Origin: a virus
Length of the DNA stretch: 27,081 nt
IMG/VR virus record: IMGVR_UViG_3300025168_000537
Coordinates: 1-27,081 of that record
Reading direction: 5' to 3' (one strand)
Numbering within the stretch: position 1 is the first letter of the stretch; each line of letters starts with the position of its first letter. Shown in pieces: positions 15,444-21,949 of the stretch. A program made the position numbers and the translations under genes. Under the pieces are notes generated by a model. That model had not been told where the DNA came from. It ran no database searches and was given only the letters and a program-made list of their open reading frames with translations.

Positions 15444-15515
15444 TAGCCCGACGGAGAATCGAACTCCGATTACCAGGATGAAAACCTGGCGTCCTAGCCA
15501 TTAGACGACCGGGCC
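15444..15515 (-). tRNA. tRNA-Glu (anticodon UUC)
   Basis: The 72 bases fold as a complete cloverleaf. The acceptor is GGCCCGG/TCGGGCT (G1-U72 and G7-U66 wobbles), the D stem GTC/GAC, the anticodon arm CCAGG-TTTTCAT-CCTGG giving UUC, and the T arm CGGAG-TTCGATT-CTCCG. The discriminator base is A and CCA is not encoded (ACA follows). It is embedded in the late cluster between the bS21-like gene and the scaffold gene. The anticodon arm is identical to what I recall for many Bacteroidota tRNA-Glu genes, but that comparison is from memory. Confidence 0.95.
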
Positions 15516-15518
15516 AGT

Positions 15519-15579
15519 ATTATAAGGGACATTAAGCTACCACATAAGTTTAAGCTACCTATTCTCAGTCCCTTATAAT
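15519..15579 (-). repeat. 12-bp perfect inverted repeat enclosing a 10-bp direct repeat
   Basis: ATTATAAGGGAC and GTCCCTTATAAT are perfect 12-base arms at the two ends. The 37-base interior holds two copies of GGTAGCTTAA (coding strand; + strand positions 15532-15541 and 15550-15559). The element fills the gap between the bS21-like stop and the 5' end of tRNA-Glu. With no T tract it is not a standard terminator; an RNA-processing hairpin that frees the tRNA is plausible. Confidence 0.7.
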
Positions 15580-15581
15580 TA

Positions 15582-15953
15582 CTATTGAGCCTTGCCGTCT
15601 ACAATACAAGTCCACATATGATTCTTCATAGCTTCCTTTTGCTTTTTAGTTTCCCATGAAAGCTTTCGTATTGCTTCTTTCTTCTGTACTCTTCTAACCT
15701 GAGCTGGCTTGATAAATTCTTTTCTAGATCTAAACTCTTCCATTATATTTGCATCTTTCATTTGACGCTTCATATATTTCAGTGCTCGCTCTAATGTTCC
15801 CGGACTTGCATCTGGAACTCTAACTGCATTTGGGCAGCCTTCTACATAAAACTCATATCTGCCGAGTTTCTTTCTAAATGGTCTTTTCTTACCATCTTTG
15901 TTTTGATAGCTGTTGCTATTCGATTTGTGCTTTTGATTTCTGTTATAAGCCAT
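15582..15953 (-). CDS. rpsU-like: Ribosomal protein bS21-like protein
   Basis: I chose the ATG at 15953 (MAYNRNQKHK); the longer frame to 16013 begins inside the upstream terminator. The 123-residue product has a basic, Asn/Lys-rich N-terminal ~30 residues, then a bS21-like part: PGTLERALKYMKRQMKDANIMEEFRSRKEFIKPAQVRRVQKKEAIRK (about 51-97), matching the E..ALRR.KR....G...E.R.R..F.KP pattern of bS21. A further ~25 residues follow. Host bS21 is usually 55-71 residues, so both ends are extended. bS21 binds the 30S platform near the anti-Shine-Dalgarno; phage-encoded bS21 is known from marine and freshwater phages. Unlike most neighbours this start has no Shine-Dalgarno, only an A-rich leader. 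Confidence 0.82.
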   Translation of the reverse strand: MAYNRNQKHKSNSNSYQNKDGKKRPFRKKLGRYEFYVEGCPNAVRVPDASPGTLERALKYMKRQMKDANIMEEFRSRKEFIKPAQVRRVQKKEAIRKLSWETKKQKEAMKNHMWTCIVDGKAQ

Positions 15954-15999
15954 AAATTTTTTGTTTTTAGTTAAACCTTTATTAGTATCTAATATAACT

Positions 16000-16037
16000 A
16001 AAAAAACCGACATATAAAAATATATGGCGGTCTTTTT
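16000..16037 (-). terminator. Rho-independent terminator before the bS21-like gene
   Basis: On the coding strand AAAGACCG-C-CATATA pairs with TATATG-T-CGGTTTTTTT around a TTTT loop: a long stem with one mismatch, ending in seven T. It lies 18 bases after the stop at 16055. It overlaps the first codons of the longer bS21 frame, which argues for the internal ATG at 15953. Confidence 0.85.
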
Positions 16038-16054
16038 AATAAAGTAATGTTTTT

Positions 16055-17011
16055 TTATTTCTTTACGATATCTACGTACTCGCCTTGATTAACTATCTTA
16101 GCTTTTTGTAACATATCTTGATAATAATCTTTGATTTCTTTCATGTAGTTTGCAACATAATCACGTCTCCAGCTATCAAGATCTCTATCTTTATCTATAG
16201 CTTTAGCTTTAATAGCTGCTTGTTCTTTTTCTTCTGCTGCAGCTTCCTGTTTGTATCTTACGTAAGAATCAACCATTCTAGCATATCTATCAGTTACAGT
16301 TTTATATGTATCCCATGATGTTTGGTATTTACCTTTTTTAAGCATCTGAGTATTTTTATCTATTACTTGCTGTACTACCTTAGCAGCTTGAGCCATAAGT
16401 TTTTCCATGCCTTCTGCACCTGTTGCTGCAACTTTCATAGTTAAAGCTTTTTTGTATCTCGCGTGGTTTTTGTTAGCAACGTCTCTAGCTTGCATAAGTG
16501 CCGTAGCACCTTTTTGAGCGTCTGCTCTAGCAGCTTGTAATTCTTTTGATGAAGGTATATCTGATAAAGCAATTGATAATACTCTGTCAGCTACTTCAGA
16601 ATATCTTTTGTAATTGTCAACTGATTTCTGTTGGTTACCTATCATATCAGGTTTGTGTGAATATCTTTGCTTTGGCCAGTACATAGATTTTTTACCTATA
16701 GTAATTCCTATAATACCTTTATTAAGCTGTCCGTATTCTGAATCTCTTTGGAATGGGTTTACTTTTTTGTCGTTCAATATAAAGATATTCATATGATCAT
16801 TGGAAGGGTTAGCTTTCGAACTTACATTTTTATCTTGTACATCTGACCAAGCGAATCCTCTAGTCTTTGCAGTCGAACCAAAGAACCTTTTGTCAGTACT
16901 ATCCATAACTTGGAACAATGCAGTCAATGCTTTAGATTCAAACTTTTCTGTTATTAGAGACTTGATTATTTCTTCTCTAATTAACTTTCGTAATTTTATT
17001 TCTGATTTCAT
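16055..17011 (-). CDS. Helical prohead-region protein, possible internal head protein
   Basis: I recognise no family in this 318-residue product. The N terminus (KLRKLIREEIIKSLITE, residues 6-22) is an amphipathic helix containing two (L/I)xE sites, I11-R-E13 and I20-T-E22. Residues 27-125 are mixed, with aromatic and Gly residues (KRFFGSTAKTRGFAW; GIIGITIGKKSMYWPKQRY). Residues 130-318 are long charged helices rich in Ala, Lys and Gln, predicted coiled coil. It lies among prohead genes: the protease is two genes upstream, five bases separate it from the preceding gene, and a terminator follows. T4 internal head proteins carry short N-terminal targeting peptides cut by gp21 at (L/I)xE, so this could be a packaged, injected protein; that is inference. 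Confidence 0.7.
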   Translation of the reverse strand: MKSEIKLRKLIREEIIKSLITEKFESKALTALFQVMDSTDKRFFGSTAKTRGFAWSDVQDKNVSSKANPSNDHMNIFILNDKKVNPFQRDSEYGQLNKGIIGITIGKKSMYWPKQRYSHKPDMIGNQQKSVDNYKRYSEVADRVLSIALSDIPSSKELQAARADAQKGATALMQARDVANKNHARYKKALTMKVAATGAEGMEKLMAQAAKVVQQVIDKNTQMLKKGKYQTSWDTYKTVTDRYARMVDSYVRYKQEAAAEEKEQAAIKAKAIDKDRDLDSWRRDYVANYMKEIKDYYQDMLQKAKIVNQGEYVDIVKK

Positions 17012-17015
17012 ATAT

Positions 17016-18035
17016 CTACCCTACTTTTTCTAGTTTATGTGTTTGTGTTGCCATCCAATCATTGCCAGATAAACCAGCCATTTTAGACGCTTTCTTTATA
17101 GCTTCAACTGTTGATCTTGCTTTAACAGTATATGTTTTTGATTTTCTTAATTTAACGCCTGATAAGTCCATATCTGCAAATGACATCTTCCAAGTTGCAA
17201 AGCCTTCTGCTATTGTGCCTTCATACATAAGATCAAACATTAGATCTTGGATATTAGAATCTGTAGAATTACCACGATTTTTTTCAATAGCTCTTCTAGC
17301 TTTTAAAGCGTTTTTTGCCAATACGATATGATATCCTTTTTTAGGGCCGCCCATCTTCTTACTATATTGAGAACCTTGCATTTTAGAACCAACAGGTCTA
17401 GCGTTACCTCTAGGATCAACAACAACATACTTTTCTTCAACAACGATTTTCTTTGCCGTAACTACATTACTTAGTCCTTCGAATGCTTCGTTAACCTGTG
17501 ATTGAAATTTGTTTTCGTTTTTAACTGCTTTAGATATTGCAGCTCTTTTCTTAGCTAAATACTCGTCTGATCCATCTTCATCACCATCATTATCTATATC
17601 ACCGTCTTCTTTACCTACAGCGTCCATAGCTTCTTTAACATCATTGATTTCATAGTATTTGCCAAGTTTTTGGCCTATGTCTTCGAATACAGATTCTAAT
17701 CTTTGTTGTAGAGTTGACATTTCCTTTGCAGCGCCTTCAAACACTTTAACTGATTCAGCAATTGATTTAGTATCTCTTTTGACGGATACAGAATCGAACC
17801 AATCGTCTTGTTCTTGCATAACCATCTTGCTAGCGTTTTCAGAAAGTTCTTTAATGTTTTTAACCATCTCTGCTATTTCCTGTGTTTTGTATATTTGTTT
17901 TCCATACTCATTAAATCTTGATACAGCTTCTAGAGTTGATTTTCTTTCTGACTCTGTCATCTTTTCTGATTTGAATCCTGTAGATTCGTTGAGTACTGCT
18001 TTGCGTCTCCAATCTCTAATATCGAATTTTGCCAT
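17016..18035 (-). CDS. EF-hand-containing prohead-region protein
   Basis: The 339-residue product is acidic and helical for residues 25-140. It then has one canonical calcium-binding loop at 146-157 (D146-I-D148-N-D150-G-D152-E-D154-G-S-D157, followed by EYL), of the dockerin/EF-hand DxDxDGxxDxxD type. The C-terminal half has a basic patch (RPVGSKMQGSQYSKKMGGPKKGYHIVLAKNALKARRAIEK) and ends with MSFADMDLSGVKLRKSKTYTVKARSTVEAIKKASKMAG, which may be a separate small domain. The ATG has AGGAG and is one base after the protease stop. Similar DIDNDGD loops occur in marine T4-like phage proteins, from memory. A core or scaffold-associated role is inferred from context. Confidence 0.78.
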   Translation of the reverse strand: MAKFDIRDWRRKAVLNESTGFKSEKMTESERKSTLEAVSRFNEYGKQIYKTQEIAEMVKNIKELSENASKMVMQEQDDWFDSVSVKRDTKSIAESVKVFEGAAKEMSTLQQRLESVFEDIGQKLGKYYEINDVKEAMDAVGKEDGDIDNDGDEDGSDEYLAKKRAAISKAVKNENKFQSQVNEAFEGLSNVVTAKKIVVEEKYVVVDPRGNARPVGSKMQGSQYSKKMGGPKKGYHIVLAKNALKARRAIEKNRGNSTDSNIQDLMFDLMYEGTIAEGFATWKMSFADMDLSGVKLRKSKTYTVKARSTVEAIKKASKMAGLSGNDWMATQTHKLEKVG

Positions 18036-18036
18036 T

Positions 18037-18681
18037 TTATTTTCTCCTACTTGGTAACGAACATTTGCAAGTTAAATCACAAAGCATTTCGTTGATTATA
18101 TTATTTACCTTGTCGTATTTATTTATATTATAAATATCATTTACTGATTCCTTAATTGGTGCCATAAAAGCTCCGTGAGTTGATGGGTTGCTTACAAAAT
18201 CCCAACACACCAATTCAAAATCAGGTTGTACTTCAACTGAAGGTGGAGCATCGTCTTCGTGTATTTCCTTAACTGATCCCATACCTCTTGAAGATATACC
18301 TAGTTTAACTCCAGCCTTTAGCAATTCTTTTAATATGTTTCCTGATGGAGTGCTTAACACCTCTACAGTACCAACTAAATCATCACCTTTCCACCATATT
18401 TTTTTTACATTGTGTGAAACATTCTGCAAATTTACTACAGATGATTCAGGATGGTCAAGCTCTCCAAGAGCTCTATTTTCTGCTATAGGTCCTTGAGCAT
18501 ATTTTTCAGCTTCACGCATAAGAGTTTCTTTTGGATATACTCTGCCGTTTTGATTTTTTGCTTCAGCTCTTTGAAGTACTCCTGTGACCAATACTCTACC
18601 GTTGTTTTTTTCTTCTGACTCTTTTATCATTTGAGGTGTTATATCAAATGACGAATAGTCTATTAAAAGTGATTTTGCCAT
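18037..18681 (-). CDS. gp21: Prohead core protease (T4 gp21-like)
   Basis: At 214 residues this matches T4 gp21 (212). The serine-protease landmarks are the His in ALGELDHPES (H77), the Ser in GISSRGMGSV (S130/S131) and an acidic residue in the VQPDFELVCWDFVSNPSTHGAFM segment (D154 or D161). The opening ITPQMIKESEEKNNGRVLVTGVLQRAEAKNQNGRVYP is typical. It cleaves scaffold and capsid precursors at (L/I)xE sites during head maturation. The start abuts the previous stop directly (TAA then ATG) and has AGGAG. A full-match promoter box lies inside its 3' end. Confidence 0.94.
   Translation of the reverse strand: MAKSLLIDYSSFDITPQMIKESEEKNNGRVLVTGVLQRAEAKNQNGRVYPKETLMREAEKYAQGPIAENRALGELDHPESSVVNLQNVSHNVKKIWWKGDDLVGTVEVLSTPSGNILKELLKAGVKLGISSRGMGSVKEIHEDDAPPSVEVQPDFELVCWDFVSNPSTHGAFMAPIKESVNDIYNINKYDKVNNIINEMLCDLTCKCSLPSRRK
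18129..18139 (-). promoter_or_regulatory. Late-promoter-like box inside the protease gene
   Basis: An exact coding-strand copy of TGATATTTATA lies near the 3' end of the protease gene, 93 bases upstream of the EF-hand gene start. It encodes the DIYNI residues, so it could be coincidence or an internal promoter. Confidence 0.35.
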
Positions 18682-19185
18682 TTAGAATCTCCTAAGTCTT
18701 TCGCTTATTCTCATCATTCTCTCAGATATCTTTCTAAGATTCCCTCTGGTGGATTTCCAGTATGACATGCTACTAACTCCATCTTCGGTTTTGAGTTTAA
18801 TGTTTTGGTTAACTGTTCTTTCTATCTTAAATAGTTGAGCTGCAACTTCTTTTATAGACTTATTAACCTTTTGTTTGGAACTTAATGTTTCATCAGTTTT
18901 ATAATTCTTGTAACTTATTTCATTTAGTTCTTTAGCTAGCTTCATAAAAGTAGATTCGTAAGTTTCTTTCTTCTTCTTCTTCTTAAAAGCTTTAGGTGTG
19001 TCGTATGATTCCCCACCACCTGTAACGTTCATTTCGTCCATTTCGTTGTATAGATAGGTATGATCTTTACCTTCATCATCTTTCTTTACAAGCTTACCAT
19101 CATTATGTAATGTAGCCATTTCTTCTTTTGTGAAAGAAACAACATGCTCATTTACCATTTCATCTAATTTTTTATTTAATGACAT
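18682..19185 (-). CDS. Hypothetical protein in the T4 gp68 position
   Basis: The ATG at 19185 (MSLNKKLDEM) is preferred because AGAGG lies six bases upstream; the frame can extend two codons to a TTG at 19191. The ~167-residue product contains FTKEEMATLHNDGKLVKKDD (about 17-36), a Lys run near residue 67, and a helical C-terminal half rich in Lys, Arg and Ser ending in ERMMRISERLRRF. It overlaps the previous gene by 14 bases and abuts the protease gene. T4 has gp67 and gp68, small prohead core proteins, between portal and protease, so a head-core role fits, although I see no sequence match to either. Confidence 0.72.
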   Translation of the reverse strand: MSLNKKLDEMVNEHVVSFTKEEMATLHNDGKLVKKDDEGKDHTYLYNEMDEMNVTGGGESYDTPKAFKKKKKKETYESTFMKLAKELNEISYKNYKTDETLSSKQKVNKSIKEVAAQLFKIERTVNQNIKLKTEDGVSSMSYWKSTRGNLRKISERMMRISERLRRF

Positions 19186-20014
19186 TAGCAACCTCTTTAA
19201 TTAAGTCGTATGTTCTTAATACTGATATAATATGTGTATCTTTTATAGACTTGTCGCTTTTGATTTTTTTCAGCTGGCTACTAACTTCTTTAAGTTTTAT
19301 CTTTACAATTTTGTCTTTAATAAATTTAGATGCTTTGTCTAATTTTTTTGTAGTCTTATTGATTTCGCCGTGGATATATTCTTTAAGCTTGTCTGTATTT
19401 GATATATTTTCTATATATTCTCTAAGCAATGTTTTCTGCTTAGGTCCTAGTTTTCCATACTTATTATTGAACTTTTCCAAAAGAATTTTATATGATAACA
19501 TACGTACATCTTTATCTTGTTCTTTGTACATATCATATGTTTCATCTACTCTAGATTTCTTTGCTGTAGAATTTGTTATCGTTTCTACAAGTGAATATCT
19601 AAATCTAACTTGATTTGATGGAGATGCTCCTTCGAATAAACAATATATAGAAGCGTTTTTAGAATAGTTAGAAACGTTTGCTTTAAAAAAATCTTCAACA
19701 TTATAGCTTGATTTGATTTCCTTAATAAGATTATATTTTTGTTTTCTAAGAGTTGAGCTTGAAAGCTTTTTTCTTTCTTTTAAAACTGCATCTATAAATT
19801 TGTCTGCTCTAGATTCTGATTTAAACTTTTCACTTAATAGTGTTTGGTATAATCCTAGCTCTTTCTTAAGAGATGTGTTTTTCTTAAAAAACTCTTTTAT
19901 AATAGATATTGCAGGGGAACTTTCAACACCGTTTACAGTATCGCTGGTCACCTGTCTAACAAGTAATTCGAATAGAATACCTGTATTTTTGAATTTTGAA
20001 TGTTTTACTGCCAA
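19172..20014 (-). CDS. Conserved hypothetical between portal and protease
   Basis: The start is a TTG at 20014 with AAGGGA about six bases upstream; no ATG occurs near the conserved N terminus (AVKHSKFKNTGILFELLVRQVTSDTVNG), so the TTG is well supported. The 280-residue product is basic (many Lys) and helical, without membrane segments or Cys motifs. The opening part resembles a hypothetical protein I recall from marine T4-like phages in the same place. It occupies the gp67 position and overlaps the next gene by 14 bases. A prohead core or portal-associated role is possible, but function is unknown. Confidence 0.78.
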   Translation of the reverse strand: MAVKHSKFKNTGILFELLVRQVTSDTVNGVESSPAISIIKEFFKKNTSLKKELGLYQTLLSEKFKSESRADKFIDAVLKERKKLSSSTLRKQKYNLIKEIKSSYNVEDFFKANVSNYSKNASIYCLFEGASPSNQVRFRYSLVETITNSTAKKSRVDETYDMYKEQDKDVRMLSYKILLEKFNNKYGKLGPKQKTLLREYIENISNTDKLKEYIHGEINKTTKKLDKASKFIKDKIVKIKLKEVSSQLKKIKSDKSIKDTHIISVLRTYDLIKEVANVIK

Positions 20015-20054
20015 TGTCTTTCCCTTAATATATCTTTATATATACTTTTATATC

Positions 20055-20066
20055 TAATAAATATCA
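20055..20066 (-). promoter_or_regulatory. Late-promoter-like box (variant)
   Basis: The coding strand reads TGATATTTATTA in the gap after the portal stop, about 40 bases upstream of the TTG-started gene. It shares the first ten bases with the exact boxes. Confidence 0.42.
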
Positions 20067-20075
20067 CGAAGTGTA

Positions 20076-21935
20076 TTAAATATCATCTTTTAATATATTT
20101 TCCTCGTTTAATAGAGTTGATTTGTTCTTACTTGCTTTGTTCATCTCATCAAAGATATTAACCGCCATTCTTCTTCGTTCTTTACCTTCGAATTTTCTTA
20201 AATTTTTATTGTTCTTAAGCTTCGAATCTCGCCTTCTTTCTTCTTTGGCTAGTGGATCTCTACCTCTTGCTGATTTTTGAGTACCTGGCTTAGGGCCTTC
20301 CTTAGGTCTTCCCTGTCCAGGTTTGTTTTCAGATACGCCTTCATCGTCTGCCCATAAATCTACATCCGGCATATCAGGTTCGAACCCTCCTTCTTCTCCA
20401 GCTGGTGGTTGAGAACCTTGCTGTAGAGCCCAGTCAGTTGCAACTGATATCTTAGATGTTATAGGATTATTTCCTGCTTCAAGTTCGTTGTGTAGGAATA
20501 ATCGTTTCTTGTCCTGCTGTACGCCTCGTTGTTGTTCTTCCATTTCGTCAACTGACATGTGCAATATATTTTTGTATGCCCATTCTTCTGATACCATACC
20601 ACCAGATTTTATAGAATCTATAAGCTGGAGTTTCTGAGACCAAAGTTCGATTTTCTCTTGTTCGTGTATTGTCGATGAGCTTGTCAAGGATAAATTAAAG
20701 TCTACCAAATCTTCTTCTGTAAAGCCTTGTGAGTACAAGTGTACCATAGCCATCTTTGTCAACTCTGATATAAAGATTCTTTGTATTCGCTCTATAGTTC
20801 TTGCAAATCTTACATCTTGCGCAGCGAGTGTTGCTTTTCCTTCTACACCTTCTTCATATCCTAAAAATGCTTTTGGTATTTTAAGTGCTGCAAACATTCT
20901 GTGCTTTAAGTATTCTACATCCTCAATTCCACCAAATTCCATACCTGACATTGTATCAATTTCAGTACCTGTGTTACCACCTCTTACAGGGAGATAGACA
21001 TCCTCCATCATATTGGACATATTAAACCTTAGGTTGTATTGACCAGTTTTAGGATCTAGATATGGAGTTTTTTTCATCTGACTTATAACTCTCTGCATAT
21101 ATGTGTCTACTTCTGCTGGAGGTATATTACCTATGTCAATTTTATATACTCTTTTTTCTGGTGCACGCATAATTCTATGAATCAACATAGCATCTTCCAT
21201 AAGAGTTAATTGCTTATATGTTTTTCTTGCTGGTTCTATCATTGATTTACCATACGGTAAGAAATTCATATCGTTTAAAAGTCTAAAGTGAGCTACTTCA
21301 TAATTACCATATTTTGTATTTGTTCCACCAGCAGCCTGTTGGCCAGCACCGCCTCCCATAGAAGGATCATGATTGAACTCTACCAATTCAGGGTTTGCAG
21401 GATCAATACCTTCTTCTCTGTACATTTCGTATGGTGATAGTGCTGTACAATTTGTAACACCTACTGTTTCTGTAATGTCCATTTTTAAATATAGATCTCC
21501 ATACTTGCACATGTTTCTTACCCAAGGCCATGCATTGAATTCTATGTTAAGTACATCATAAAATAAATTGTTTAATACCTTCTGAACTCTTTCGTTTTCA
21601 GAGTTAATTGTTAGTACATTACCATATTCATTTTTAAGAGTCGACTCATCTGCATAGATATCTAACGCTGAAGATATAATTGAATCTTCATCCATTAGTT
21701 CGTAGTCAGTATATAGTGATAGTCTTAGTGTGTGAAAATTAGCTTGCTGATTATATCCATAGTTGTCACTTTGATATATTCTATTAAATCTATCTACAAG
21801 TCTATTTGTTGATAGTTTCTGATTAGACTGGATCTTTGATAGATCTGCGATCTTCAATCCCTTGTCTGTCCTTCTAACTATTGTTCCTGTTGAAAATAGT
21901 GTTTTTAATCTTCCGAAAAATGTTTTATCTGCCAT
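20076..21935 (-). CDS. gp20: Portal protein (T4 gp20-like)
   Basis: The 619-residue product is longer than T4 gp20 (524), mainly through a charged C-terminal tail. Portal landmarks are SLYTDYELMDEDSIISSALDIYADES (about 69-94), LPYGKSMIEPARKTYKQLTLMEDAMLIHRIMRAPEKRVYKIDIGNIPP, EYLKHRMFAALKIPKAFLGYEEGVEGKATLAAQDVRFARTIERIQ, and a tail GRPKEGPKPGTQKSARGRDPL seen in marine relatives. It forms the dodecameric DNA channel, nucleates the prohead and docks the terminase. The ATG has AAGGAG and follows the terminase stop by 14 bases. Confidence 0.95.
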   Translation of the reverse strand: MADKTFFGRLKTLFSTGTIVRRTDKGLKIADLSKIQSNQKLSTNRLVDRFNRIYQSDNYGYNQQANFHTLRLSLYTDYELMDEDSIISSALDIYADESTLKNEYGNVLTINSENERVQKVLNNLFYDVLNIEFNAWPWVRNMCKYGDLYLKMDITETVGVTNCTALSPYEMYREEGIDPANPELVEFNHDPSMGGGAGQQAAGGTNTKYGNYEVAHFRLLNDMNFLPYGKSMIEPARKTYKQLTLMEDAMLIHRIMRAPEKRVYKIDIGNIPPAEVDTYMQRVISQMKKTPYLDPKTGQYNLRFNMSNMMEDVYLPVRGGNTGTEIDTMSGMEFGGIEDVEYLKHRMFAALKIPKAFLGYEEGVEGKATLAAQDVRFARTIERIQRIFISELTKMAMVHLYSQGFTEEDLVDFNLSLTSSSTIHEQEKIELWSQKLQLIDSIKSGGMVSEEWAYKNILHMSVDEMEEQQRGVQQDKKRLFLHNELEAGNNPITSKISVATDWALQQGSQPPAGEEGGFEPDMPDVDLWADDEGVSENKPGQGRPKEGPKPGTQKSARGRDPLAKEERRRDSKLKNNKNLRKFEGKERRRMAVNIFDEMNKASKNKSTLLNEENILKDDI

Positions 21936-21949
21936 TTTGTTTTAGCTCC

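Noticed and set aside
15532-15559. CRISPR-like array from the two 10-base direct repeats
   Set aside because: There are only two short repeats with an eight-base gap, inside an inverted repeat next to a tRNA; no spacers or cas genes.
15954-16013. Longer start for the bS21-like gene at 16013
   Set aside because: The extra 20 codons begin inside a strong terminator hairpin and U tract, and the added sequence is not bS21-like.
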